Shown here piece by piece: positions 52,904 to 61,417 of a stretch of DNA of 64,000 bases (position 1 is its first letter; every line of letters begins with the position of its first letter). Location: positions 1 to 64,000 of the forward strand of contig CAJTPF010000007.1 in the NCBI GenBank assembly GCA_910578175.1, written 5' to 3'. The stretch comes from an uncultured Lachnospiraceae bacterium (GTDB taxonomy: Bacteria; Bacillota; Clostridia; Lachnospirales; Lachnospiraceae). A model generated the notes under the pieces. It was not told the origin of the DNA. It did not search any database and was given only the letters and a program-made list of their open reading frames with translations. The translations under genes were made by a program, and so were the position numbers.

Positions 52904-54607
52904 CTATTTGCTGTCATGGGTATAGTCTACATGCAGCAATTCATGGCTCCGGTCTTTCAGCATACCCTGATACAGGTTAGCCACCACCGGATTCTCTTCG
53001 CAGCGTTTAATGCTTGCTTCCTTATCCACATTATACATACCCTTTGCACGGTTCGCTTTGTCCGCTTTGTGGCTGAACGGCTGGCCTGCGCCGGCGATAC
53101 ATCCGTTCGGGCATGCCATGACTTCCACAAAATCAAAATGTTCTTCTCCGCTTTCTATCTTCTCCAGCAGTTGTTCCACATTTCCGAGGCCGCTGACTAC
53201 GGCGATTCTGGCCACACCGTCACCCATAGGGATTTCTGCTGCTTTGATGCCGTTTAATCCCCGGATCCCGGAATACTCAATCTCCTTTAATTCAGCATTG
53301 GTCTTTTTCACCGACAGTTTCCGCAGCGCCGCTTCCGTTACGCCTCCGGTAACTCCAAAGATGGCGCCTGCTCCCGATGAAATGGAGAATGGCATATCCG
53401 GTGCGCTTGGCTCGATTTCATTAAACTGGATTCCCAGTTCCTTGATCATATGGGCTACTTCTTTGGTGGTGATCACCGCATCCACATCTTTTATCCCGTT
53501 GCGTACGAATTCCTCTCTTGCCGCCTCATATTTCTTTGCCGTACAAGGCATGATGGCTACCGAATAGGTTTCCATATCCGCCTCTTTATCCGCCGGCTTA
53601 TAATATTCCTTTAACACGGCTCCAAACATCTGCATTGGAGACTTGGAGGTAGAGATATACGGCAGCAGTTCCGGATGTTTTGTCTCTGCAAACCGGATCC
53701 ATGCCGGACAGCAGGAAGTAAACAACGGATATTTGCTTTCTCCCCTGCTCAGTTTTTCTTCCAGCTCTGCGGTTTCCTCCATAATGGTCAGATCTGCACC
53801 CACGCAGGTATCGTACACGTTGTCCACTCCCAGCATACGGATTGCGGTAAATATTTTTCCAATGGAATTGGCGCCCGGCTCCAGGCCGAATTCCTCCCCC
53901 AATGCAACTCGCACCGCCGGAGCAACCTGCACCACAACACGCTTCTTCGGGTCGTAGATGGCTTTCCAGACTTCTTTTTTATTACTCTTAACGGTTATGG
54001 CTCCGGTCGGACAGACTGCCGCACACTGTCCGCAGTTTACACAGTCCGTATCCGCCAGCTTCCGGTCAAAGGCTGGGCTTACCACCATGTCGGCTCCTCT
54101 GTGGGCAAAATCAATAGCTCCGACTTTCTGTACTTCATTGCACATTCTGACGCAGTCTCCGCAGAGAATACACTTGGAAGGATCCCGGACAACGGACAGG
54201 GACGAGTCGTCGATCGGGATTTCCGTCTTTGTATTCGGAAAACGGATTTCCGTCAGTCCGAATCTTCCTGCCAATAACTGCAGACGGCATTTTCCGTTTT
54301 TCTCGCAAACGGTACAGTCCCGGCAGTGTGCCGCCAGCAGAAGTTCCAGTATCATCTTTCGGTGCTGGTGAAGTTTCGGTGTATTGGTCCTGATCACCAT
54401 TTTATCTTTCGGCGGTGTGGAACAGGAGGCGAGTATCCCTCCCCGCTCGTCTTCCACCACGCACATTCTGCATGCTCCGTAAATGGATAGATCTGAATAA
54501 TAACAGAATGTAGGTACATGAATTCCTATTTTCTGAATGACCTGCAGAATATTTTTTTCATTTTCAAATTCTGCACGTATTCCGTCTATGATCATATATT
54601 TTGACAT
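52904..54607 (-). CDS. hydA: [FeFe] hydrogenase catalytic subunit
   Basis: 567 residues. N-terminal [2Fe-2S] domain (about 1-75), the His-ligated [4Fe-4S] motif HCRDCTVCEKNGKC, two ferredoxin clusters (CILCGDCVRMC and CVNCGQCAAVCP), then the H-cluster domain with TSCCPAWIRF, MPCTAKKYEA and EVMACPNGCIAGAGQP. Makes or consumes H2 in the cytoplasm, coupled through HydB and HydC to NAD(H) and ferredoxin. Last gene of hydC-hydB-hydA. Confidence 0.97.
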   Translation of the reverse strand: MSKYMIIDGIRAEFENEKNILQVIQKIGIHVPTFCYYSDLSIYGACRMCVVEDERGGILASCSTPPKDKMVIRTNTPKLHQHRKMILELLLAAHCRDCTVCEKNGKCRLQLLAGRFGLTEIRFPNTKTEIPIDDSSLSVVRDPSKCILCGDCVRMCNEVQKVGAIDFAHRGADMVVSPAFDRKLADTDCVNCGQCAAVCPTGAITVKSNKKEVWKAIYDPKKRVVVQVAPAVRVALGEEFGLEPGANSIGKIFTAIRMLGVDNVYDTCVGADLTIMEETAELEEKLSRGESKYPLFTSCCPAWIRFAETKHPELLPYISTSKSPMQMFGAVLKEYYKPADKEADMETYSVAIMPCTAKKYEAAREEFVRNGIKDVDAVITTKEVAHMIKELGIQFNEIEPSAPDMPFSISSGAGAIFGVTGGVTEAALRKLSVKKTNAELKEIEYSGIRGLNGIKAAEIPMGDGVARIAVVSGLGNVEQLLEKIESGEEHFDFVEVMACPNGCIAGAGQPFSHKADKANRAKGMYNVDKEASIKRCEENPVVANLYQGMLKDRSHELLHVDYTHDSK

Positions 54608-54626
54608 ACGTTATGTTCCTCCTCTT

Positions 54627-56516
54627 CTATTCGTATGCGATAGCATCAAACTTACAATTGCTCTGACAGACGCCGCACTTGATACATTTCGACGTATCAA
54701 TGAAATGAGGCTCTTTTACCGTTCCCGTTATCGCACCCACCGGACAGTTTCTTGCACACAGGGTACATCCCTTACACTTGTCCGCATCTATTTTAAGAGA
54801 AACCAACGCTTTGCACTGTCCTGCCGGACATTTTTTATCCACCACATGAGCAATATATTCATCCCTGAAATATTTCAGCGTGCTGACCACCGGAGATGCC
54901 GCAGTCTTTCCCAGGCCGCAGAGAGCCGTTGCGGAAATGGTATCCGACAATTCCTCCAGCATCTCTATATGCTCCATGGTGCCTCTTCCTTCGGTGATGT
55001 CCGTCAAAAGTTCCAGCATACGCTTGGTGCCTTCCCGGCACGGAACGCATTTGCCGCAGGATTCTTTCTGGGTAAAGTTCATAAAGAATCTGGCAACCTC
55101 CACCATACAACTCTTGTCATTCATAACTACCAGTCCGCCGGAACCGATCATGGCGCCTACCTTTTTCAGCGAATCAAAGTCTAACTTCATATCCAGATGA
55201 TCCTCAGTAGCACTGATACAGAGACAGCCTCCGGAAGGACCGCCTATCTGGACCGCTTTAAACGCTCCTCCTTTTACACCGCCGCCGATATCAAAGATAA
55301 CCTGACGCAGCGTGGTACCCATTGGTACCTCAATCAGTCCCGTATTATTTACATTTCCGGTAAGGGCAAATGCTTTGGTTCCGTGATTATTTTCCGGTCC
55401 GTACTGCTTATACCAGTCCGCCCCATTGAGAATGATAGGCGGAACATTGCAGAAAGTTTCCACGTTATTCAGTACCGTCGGTTTATCAAACAGACCGTGT
55501 TCCACGGTTCTCGGAGGTTTTACCCTGGGCATGCCCCTGTTACCCTCAATGGATGCAGTCAGTGCACTGCCTTCTCCGCAGACAAATGCTCCCGCTCCCT
55601 GACTGATATGCAGTTCAAAATCAAAACCGGAATTTAAAATATTTTTTCCCAGCAGTCCTTTTTCTTTTGCTTTACCAATGGCTTTGGATAACCGTTCCAC
55701 CGCCAAAGGATATTCCGCTCTTACATAGATATATCCCGTATGCGCCTGAGTGGCAATACCCGCGATCAGCATTCCTTCTATTACCCTGTGAGGTTCTCCT
55801 TCCATCATGGAACGGTCCATAAATGCTCCCGGGTCACCTTCGTCACCGTTGCAGACCACATATTTTTCAGGTTCCGCCTGACGCAGTACCTGTCCCCATT
55901 TCCTTCCGGTAGGGAATCCGCCGCCGCCTCTTCCCCGGAGGGAACTTTCGGAAATCTCGTCTACGATCTCCTCCGGCGTCATCTCAAATAACGCTTTGGC
56001 AACCGCCTCATATCCCCCAAGGGCTATGTATTCTTTGATGGATTCCGCATTGATCTGGCCGCAGTGTTCCAGTGCGATTCTGGTCTGCTGCTTGTAAAAC
56101 GGAATCTCCTGCTGCTTTACATAGGGATTGCCGTCTTGATCCTTATACACCATCCGTTCTACCACTTCGTTGGCTATAATGGATTTCTCTATGATCTCCT
56201 CGCAATCCTCAATCTTCACCTTGGTATAGAGCCAGCCCACAGGGTCGATCTTCAACAGGGGTCCCATTTCACAGAAACCGTGACAGCCGCTCTTTTTGAT
56301 GCCGACGCTTTCGTCATGGGGCTCTTTTTCCAGAACCACCGAACATTTCAGTCCCTTTTCCTCCATCAGTTCTTTCATTCTGTCATAAATCTTTAATGAA
56401 CCTCCTGCCACACAGCCGGTTCCCGCACATATCAGTATCTGTTTTTTCTGACTGTCCAGCGATTGTTTATATTCTTTTCTCCTTTGGCTTAATTCTTCCC
56501 GGGTGTTAATCCTCAT
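54627..56516 (-). CDS. hydB: Hydrogenase NADH-binding subunit (NuoF-like)
   Basis: 629 residues: thioredoxin-like [2Fe-2S] domain (CAGTGCVAGG, about 30-110), NuoF core with FMN/NADH motifs RGRGGGGFPTGRKW and YVVCNGDEGDPGAFMDR, a [4Fe-4S] site ESCGKCVPCREG, and a C-terminal 2[4Fe-4S] domain (CKGCTLCARNCPVGAI, CIKCGVCQSNCKFDAI). This domain set is that of the electron-bifurcating HydB subunit. It overlaps hydC by 11 bp. Confidence 0.97.
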   Translation of the reverse strand: MRINTREELSQRRKEYKQSLDSQKKQILICAGTGCVAGGSLKIYDRMKELMEEKGLKCSVVLEKEPHDESVGIKKSGCHGFCEMGPLLKIDPVGWLYTKVKIEDCEEIIEKSIIANEVVERMVYKDQDGNPYVKQQEIPFYKQQTRIALEHCGQINAESIKEYIALGGYEAVAKALFEMTPEEIVDEISESSLRGRGGGGFPTGRKWGQVLRQAEPEKYVVCNGDEGDPGAFMDRSMMEGEPHRVIEGMLIAGIATQAHTGYIYVRAEYPLAVERLSKAIGKAKEKGLLGKNILNSGFDFELHISQGAGAFVCGEGSALTASIEGNRGMPRVKPPRTVEHGLFDKPTVLNNVETFCNVPPIILNGADWYKQYGPENNHGTKAFALTGNVNNTGLIEVPMGTTLRQVIFDIGGGVKGGAFKAVQIGGPSGGCLCISATEDHLDMKLDFDSLKKVGAMIGSGGLVVMNDKSCMVEVARFFMNFTQKESCGKCVPCREGTKRMLELLTDITEGRGTMEHIEMLEELSDTISATALCGLGKTAASPVVSTLKYFRDEYIAHVVDKKCPAGQCKALVSLKIDADKCKGCTLCARNCPVGAITGTVKEPHFIDTSKCIKCGVCQSNCKFDAIAYE

Positions 56517-56997
56517 CCGATGATACCTCCTTCTTGAGTTCCTCTATCAGTTCTCTCGCTTTTTCCGGCGTCATTGCCGGATGTACCACATCATTGACCG
56601 TACAGACCGGAGCCAGTCCGCAGGCACCGAGGCAGGATACCGTTTCTACGGTAAACAACATATCCGGCGTGGTGGGTTTTGCTTCCGTAACACCCAGCGT
56701 ATTTCTGAATTCTTCCAGAATCGGTATGGATTTTCTGACATGGCATGCCGTTCCGTCACAAACCTTGATCATATACTTTCCCTTTGGTTCCAGTGAAAAA
56801 TTCTCATAAAACGTGGCCACGCCATAGATCTTGGCTTCACTGATCTTTAATTCTTTCGCTATATGACAAAGGACCTCTTCCGGAAGATAATGATATATCT
56901 TCTGTACCTCCTGCATGATGGCAATTACCTGGGAAGCCTGGTATTCATGGGCATCCAGTACTGCATCAATGGTTTCTATTTCGCTTTGTTTCAGCAT
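56506..56997 (-). CDS. hydC: Hydrogenase subunit, NuoE-like [2Fe-2S] protein
   Basis: 163 residues with a helical N-terminus and thioredoxin-like [2Fe-2S] fold (KVCDGTACHVR, SCLGACGLAPVCTVND). The start at 56997 (MLKQSEIETID) has GGAAGGAG upstream; the frame continues 97 codons upstream but without homology. It shuttles electrons in the HydABC complex. First gene of the operon. Confidence 0.95.
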   Translation of the reverse strand: MLKQSEIETIDAVLDAHEYQASQVIAIMQEVQKIYHYLPEEVLCHIAKELKISEAKIYGVATFYENFSLEPKGKYMIKVCDGTACHVRKSIPILEEFRNTLGVTEAKPTTPDMLFTVETVSCLGACGLAPVCTVNDVVHPAMTPEKARELIEELKKEVSSDED

Positions 56998-57184
56998 TTT
57001 CTTTCTCCTTCCCTGTTGCTTTCTTTCCCAAAACATTTCATCATTCTTGAATGCTGTTATTAAAATTTCGCACAAATTACATTTCAATTTTATCATATTT
57101 TTATGCATATTGCCATAAGAATTTATTGGAACACCGGAGGCATTTTTAAAAGATGCCAAAATCACGTTTTTCTCCTGAATTAAC

Positions 57185-57213
57185 TTGAATTTGAAAAAAA
57201 ATAGGAGTAAGAT
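57185..57213 (+). promoter_or_regulatory. Promoter of the second MATE gene
   Basis: TTGAAT (57185-57190), 17-nt spacer, TAAGAT (57208-57213), just before an AAGGAGG ribosome site. The rest of 56998-57239 is AT-rich and must also hold the divergent hyd promoter. Confidence 0.6.
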
Positions 57214-57239
57214 TGGTCTGATAAAAAGGAGGCTTACAT

Positions 57240-58574
57240 ATGACAACTGATTTAACCGTAGGAAATCCGAAAAAAGTATTACTTGCATTTACCGTTCCCA
57301 TGCTGGTCAGCGTAATGTTCCAGCAGCTTTACAACATAGCCGACAGCGTGATCGCCGGTAAGTTCATAAACGAAAACGCTTTGGCCGCCGTAGGGGCTTC
57401 CTATCCCATCACCATGATATTTATGGCCATCGCCATCGGCAGTAACGTGGGCTGCTCGGTTATCGTCTCCCAATTGTTCGGGGCAAAAAAATACAGGGAT
57501 ATGAAAACAGCCGTTACGACTACCTTTCTGTCCTCTTCCGTCCTCTGTCTCCTTCTGACGGTGTTTGGATTTGTCTTTTGTAACAAGATGCTGCTCCTGC
57601 TGGATACTCCGTCCAATATAATGAAAGATTCCGTTCTTTATCTCAATATATATATTGCCGGGCTGTTCTTTTTATTCATGTACAATATCTGTACCGGAAT
57701 TTTTACAGCTTTGGGAGATTCAAAAACCCCTCTGTATTTTCTGATATTCTCCTCTGTGGGAAATATTCTGCTGGACCTGCTTTTCGTGATAACCTTTCAT
57801 ATGAATATCGCAGGCGTAGCCTGGGCCACCTTTCTTGCCCAGGGAATTTCCTGTATGCTGGCTTTTATAGCCTTAATGAAACATCTCAAAAAATTTGGTA
57901 CTGTAGAAAAAGCCCCTGTTTTTTCCCTGCCAATGCTGAAACAGATCAGTCTGGTGGCCGTTCCCAGTATTCTGCAGCAGAGCTTTGTATCCGTAGGAAA
58001 TCTCTTTATCCAGAACCTGGTAAACAAATGCGGTTCCTCCGCAGTGGCAGGCTATTCCGCCGCGGTAAAACTGAATACATTCTGTATCACTTCCTTCACC
58101 ACTCTGGGGAATGCCTTATCCAGTTTTACCGCACAGAATATCGGCGCCGGAAAACAAAAGCGTGTCCGGGAAGGATTCCGCTCCGGCTTCTCCATGCTTC
58201 TGTGCATCGTAATTCCATGTACGCTGCTCTTCTTCTTCGGAGGTTCCCTGATTTTAAAACTCTTTATGAACAACGAAAGTGAAACCGCCATTCAGACCGG
58301 TTTCACCTTCTTAAAAATCGTATCGCCGTTTTATCTGGTCATATCCGTTAAGCTTATGGCAGACGGCGTGCTTCGCGGCGCCGGCGCAATGTTCTGGTTT
58401 ATGCTGTCTACCTTTTCGGATCTGATCATCCGTGTGGCTTTGTCATACATCCTGTATTACCGGTTCGGCTCTGCGGGTATATGGAGTTCCTGGCCGGTGG
58501 GCTGGACGATCGCCATGATAATTTCGATAATCTGCTATTTCAGCGGAGTCTGGATGAAAAAATACAAGCGTTGA
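57240..58574 (+). CDS. MATE family efflux transporter
   Basis: 444 residues, twelve helices, with MLVSVMFQQLYNIADSVIAGK in the first helix and GALGNALSSFTAQNIGAGK-like NALSSFTAQNIGAGK in the second half. Different from the MATE gene at 42029. No regulator adjacent. Substrate unknown. Confidence 0.93.
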   Translation: MTTDLTVGNPKKVLLAFTVPMLVSVMFQQLYNIADSVIAGKFINENALAAVGASYPITMIFMAIAIGSNVGCSVIVSQLFGAKKYRDMKTAVTTTFLSSSVLCLLLTVFGFVFCNKMLLLLDTPSNIMKDSVLYLNIYIAGLFFLFMYNICTGIFTALGDSKTPLYFLIFSSVGNILLDLLFVITFHMNIAGVAWATFLAQGISCMLAFIALMKHLKKFGTVEKAPVFSLPMLKQISLVAVPSILQQSFVSVGNLFIQNLVNKCGSSAVAGYSAAVKLNTFCITSFTTLGNALSSFTAQNIGAGKQKRVREGFRSGFSMLLCIVIPCTLLFFFGGSLILKLFMNNESETAIQTGFTFLKIVSPFYLVISVKLMADGVLRGAGAMFWFMLSTFSDLIIRVALSYILYYRFGSAGIWSSWPVGWTIAMIISIICYFSGVWMKKYKR

Positions 58575-58584
58575 GAAAACATCT

Positions 58585-58704
58585 CATGGTTCCTTCCAAT
58601 GTACCGTAATCAGAATAAGGATAAGAATCCAATTTAACTTCAACCCACTGATTTATTTTCAACTCTCCTATATCAGCATTCCCTGTTTCCTTTCCCTTTT
58701 TACG
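58585..58704 (-). pseudogene. Fragment of an HlyD-type membrane fusion protein
   Basis: The minus strand encodes GNADIGELKINQWVEVKLDS followed by YPYSDYGTLEGTM, the C-terminal beta-domain of HlyD-family type I secretion adaptors. Both ends are missing; the MATE gene stop lies ten bases away. It sits directly downstream of an RTX fragment, its usual export partner. Confidence 0.65.
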
Positions 58705-58707
58705 TAA

Positions 58708-59204
58708 CTATTCCGTCACCCAAAGCTGCTCCTGTCCGGATATATCCGTCCGGTTCGTCTCCACCTGTTCCGATGCAGCGATTCCATTATCCGTATTCAT
58801 GGATGTCATTAATTCCACCGCTGACTGTGCCTGCTTAGGGTTGTTTCATACACATATGATGCATCAATTATGGCAGACACATCCTCTTTGTCCAACACGG
58901 TTCCGTCAGCAAAGGTATACTCAAAATTCTGCCAGGAGGAATTGCCTAAATAATTGGAAAGTATCAGGCGGTCCTCTGTTCCTGCAACTGAAAGTTCCAG
59001 ATTACTGCCGCTTTGCAGCAATTCCAGTTCCTCCATGGTGATGTCCTGTCCAAAGGATATCCGGTTGTAACCAAGGTTGTCCGAAATCCGGTCCGTTCTG
59101 TATCCTCTTCCGAACGCATAGCTATCATTGCCGGCCCTGGCTCTCACCGTATCATCCCCAGCTCTGGTGTTCTGCCCCGATTCCAGCTGTTTGCTGACAC
59201 GAGG
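58708..59204 (-). pseudogene. C-terminal fragment of an RTX/haemolysin-type Ca-binding protein
   Basis: Reading minus-strand: GDDTVRARAGNDSYAFGRGY and RISDN in nonapeptide-like repeats, then the haemolysin-related domain (ISFGQDITMEELELLQ, LILSNYLGN, EYTFADGTVLDKEDV). Near 58840 the frame shifts, after which AQSAVELMTSMNTDNGIAA and the C-terminal LWVTE-stop follow. No start; the 5' part is lost at 59204, next to a stop. A decayed secreted calcium-binding protein, probably once exported through the HlyD partner beside it. Confidence 0.7.
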
Positions 59205-59477
59205 TCAAAAGTTACTCGTTTTCACGAATAACTTTGAAAAGGCGGATAATAAGGCACGGACGCCGAATATCCACCAGCAATGTCCGCCTGAAAATACCTG
59301 CCGCAGAACACTTAGAACTTCAGCCTGCCTGTAGTGGAGCTGTCTGCCGGTCCCCTTTGTGAAACACTGCGTCCGGTTGCCAATATACACAACTAACCCT
59401 TGATGAATTATTATCATCATTTCCCTCCCTTCCATATGTACAACAATACAAAAGGCACAAACGAATTTTTCCGTCAA
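59205..59477 (-). other. Unassigned segment with a 90-codon open frame
   Basis: The open frame encodes a hydrophobic, Cys/Trp-rich sequence with internal Met starts (MMIIIHQGLVVYIGN). GGAAGGGAGGG precedes an internal ATG. Nothing recognisable; it may be part of an inserted mobile segment since it abuts the truncated RTX gene. Confidence 0.3.
59207..59232 (-). terminator. GAAA-tetraloop terminator-like hairpin
   Basis: GTTATTCGT GAAA ACGAGTAAC on the minus strand followed by TTTT. It lies exactly at the junction between the RTX fragment and an unassigned segment, which suggests it came with the segment. Confidence 0.6.
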
Positions 59478-59500
59478 TGCCTTCTAACTAATTATAAATC

Positions 59501-59695
59501 TTATTTTCCAATAAAATATTTTAACAATTCCTTATATATATCTTGCTCTGATAAACAAGTATCTGTTTGTTGCATTTCTTTTTTTACTTTATCAAACGGC
59601 GTTATCTTAGAATCACCGACCATATTAGGACTCTGCTTATAATCTCTCACATTAAACCATTCCAAACAGCTATCTGATGTACTAGATTTTAACAT
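59501..59695 (-). CDS. Short hypothetical protein
   Basis: 64 codons, AT-rich, no ribosome site, starting inside the end of the XRE fragment. Charged, helical (FDKVKKEMQQTDTCLSEQDIYKELLKYFIG). May be an orphan 3' piece of the same former gene. Confidence 0.3.
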   Translation of the reverse strand: MLKSSTSDSCLEWFNVRDYKQSPNMVGDSKITPFDKVKKEMQQTDTCLSEQDIYKELLKYFIGK

Positions 59696-59963
59696 TAAAT
59701 TCAGTTTTTTTTATATTCCTCTGCTCTAATATATCAAATAACTTATTGTAAAAATATTCTCTGCTGTCCATACCAAAATAAGTCACCAACCTAAGCAGCA
59801 TTTCCATTTTCGTCAAATGATCCGAACTCAGCAGAGACATCCAAATCTCTCCAAACTCCTTCTGTTCGCCAAACATCAGATAATCCACTGACACTCCCGT
59901 AATTTCTTTCAGCCGACGCAGGTTTTTAATGGAATTATTATAGCTTCCGCTCTTTACTTCAAC
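59682..59963 (-). pseudogene. 5'-truncated XRE regulator, duplicate of the gene at 60799
   Basis: Encodes SGSYNNSIKNLRRLKEITGVSVDYLMFGEQKEF and WMSLLSSDHLTKMEMLLRLVTYFG in part, closely matching the second half of the intact XRE regulator 1 kb away. The helix-turn-helix N-terminus is missing; an in-frame stop lies at 59964. A duplication, broken by loss of its first half, with the NYN gene between the copies. Confidence 0.75.
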
Positions 59964-59982
59964 TTAAGTTTCTTAATATTAA

Positions 59983-60567
59983 TTATCTTCTACATTTTTC
60001 AAAAAAACTTTCTTTTAAAATAATAGTATTGTCTACCATAGGTCTTATACTATTTATATTCTGCCCTTGTACCCCAACAACAACTGCTATTTTTCCAATA
60101 CTTTTTAAAACCTCATATACCTTAATATAGTCAGTATCAGCACTTAAAAAAAATGCAATATCATACGAATTATAAAAGGCCTTATTAATAGCATGAACAG
60201 CTAAGTTTATGTCTGTACCCTTTTCTACTTTATAATATGTATTTTTTTCATCAATTTGCATAGGGATATTTTCGTCAACCTGCCTTGCAACATATCTTCC
60301 TTCAATAACATCTGTATAAGGTGCATTTTTCATTCCTATAACCCAATTATAATAATTTTCAAGTTTTTTATCTTTCATCAAAAATTCATCTGGTTTTGGA
60401 ACAAAAATAAAACCTTTTAAAAAATCAACATTTGGTATTTGATCACATATGTTTTTAAATAGCTTATTATAATCAAGCTTAGGCGTTGTTTTTCCCAAAC
60501 TTCTATAATATTTTTGCAAAGCAATATCAAAATTCATATGATCAATAAAAATCATACCTCTTAACAT
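59983..60567 (-). CDS. NYN domain protein (PIN-like putative RNase)
   Basis: 194 residues of the LabA/NYN PIN-like fold: N-terminal acidic IFIDHMNF (first metal Asp), EKGTDINLAVHAINKAF (second and third acidic positions) and IAFFLSADTDYIKVYEVLKSIGKIAVVVG with the DTD signature. Likely a metal-dependent RNA- or tRNA-cleaving nuclease. Start at 60567 with a perfect AGGAGGAGA. The upstream leader has a strong hairpin. AT-rich, unlike core genes. Confidence 0.88.
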   Translation of the reverse strand: MLRGMIFIDHMNFDIALQKYYRSLGKTTPKLDYNKLFKNICDQIPNVDFLKGFIFVPKPDEFLMKDKKLENYYNWVIGMKNAPYTDVIEGRYVARQVDENIPMQIDEKNTYYKVEKGTDINLAVHAINKAFYNSYDIAFFLSADTDYIKVYEVLKSIGKIAVVVGVQGQNINSIRPMVDNTIILKESFFEKCRR

Positions 60568-60589
60568 ATATCTCCTCCTAAAATCTAAA

Positions 60590-60615
60590 GGCTTGCACGT
60601 ACAAACATGCAAGCC
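60590..60615 (-). promoter_or_regulatory. Leader hairpin of the NYN gene
   Basis: GGCTTGCA (60590-60597, complement) pairs with TGCAAGCC (60608-60615) around a 10-nt loop, ending 12 bases before the AGGAGG ribosome site. It is too close to the start and lacks a T-run to be a terminator, so a translational or RNA-stability role is likely. Confidence 0.55.
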
Positions 60616-60667
60616 CATTCGGTATCTAATAAGAAACCAGTTTCGAAAAACCAATTTCTTATCACTT

Positions 60668-60696
60668 ATTATATACAAAAACAACAAAAAAATCAA
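60668..60696 (-). promoter_or_regulatory. Promoter of the NYN gene
   Basis: TTGATT (60691-60696), 17-nt spacer, perfect TATAAT (60668-60673) on the minus strand. Confidence 0.75.
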
Positions 60697-60798
60697 CAAC
60701 ATTTTAGTAATTTTTTATACTTTAACCAAATATTTCATAACCGTGCAATTTCTAAAAGTTTCTTTGATTGTTTCTTTTGAAATAATCACATTATTTAA

Positions 60799-61227
60799 CT
60801 ATTTCTGTTTATTTATATTTTCACCCCCCCTTTTCATCCACTCCTCCAGAAACGCAATATACTCCTCCTCTTTCTTTCGTTCCGAAAAACATTCCCTGCT
60901 ATCCACCCCAAAGTAAGCCACCAGTCTCAGCAGCATCTTCATTTTCGTCAGATTATCGGAGTTCTCCAGCGACATCCAGATTTCCTCAAACTCTTCCTGT
61001 TCGCCAAACATGATGTAATCAATGGAAATTCCCGTAAGTTCTTTCAAACGGCGCAGGTTTTTAACGGATATATTATAACTCCCGCTTTCCATTTTTTTAT
61101 ACAGCGTAACTGAAATATCCAGTAATTCTGCAAATTGCTCCTGCGTATGTCCCAGTCTTTCCCTAAGCTTTTTCAACCGTTTCCCCGTTTCTTTTTTCAC
61201 AATTGTCGTATCCATGTTAATTACCAA
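60799..61227 (-). CDS. XRE family transcriptional regulator
   Basis: About 142 residues: Cro/CI helix-turn-helix (KRLKKLRERLGHTQEQFAELLDISVTLYKKMESG, quoted in part) and a helical C-terminal region (FEEIWMSLENSDNLTKMKMLLRLVAYFG) shared with the broken copy downstream. The start is either TTG at 61227, with AAAGGTG five bases upstream, or ATG at 61215 with no good site; TTG is preferred. Adjacent to the NYN gene, as in toxin or phage-control modules. Confidence 0.82.
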   Translation of the reverse strand: MVINMDTTIVKKETGKRLKKLRERLGHTQEQFAELLDISVTLYKKMESGSYNISVKNLRRLKELTGISIDYIMFGEQEEFEEIWMSLENSDNLTKMKMLLRLVAYFGVDSRECFSERKKEEEYIAFLEEWMKRGGENINKQK

Positions 61228-61373
61228 TATACACCTTTCATATTTATTTTGTATCGTATATTGTGTAATTTTATAGAAATTATGATATTTTAACATAAAT
61301 ATAATATATCCCCAACATATATAAAAAGTGATATTTCTGTCACATATTCTCCGTCATCTCACATTTGGCAATA

Positions 61374-61409
61374 AAAAAGGTCTACCGTTCCTGAACAGTA
61401 AACCTTTTC
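61374..61409 (-). terminator. Terminator of the aldolase/amidohydrolase operon
   Basis: AAAAGGT.TAC.GTTC pairs with AAC.GTA.ACCTTTT, followed by T-run on the minus strand, directly past the aldolase gene. Confidence 0.8.
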
Positions 61410-61417
61410 TAAAAATT

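Noticed and set aside
56998..57288. 97-residue N-terminal extension of HydC
   Set aside because: Sequence is AT-rich intergenic translation without family similarity, and the internal start at 56997 has a strong ribosome site.
59501..59695. 64-codon frame as a firm gene
   Set aside because: No ribosome site, overlaps the broken XRE copy, and no recognisable family; kept only at low confidence.
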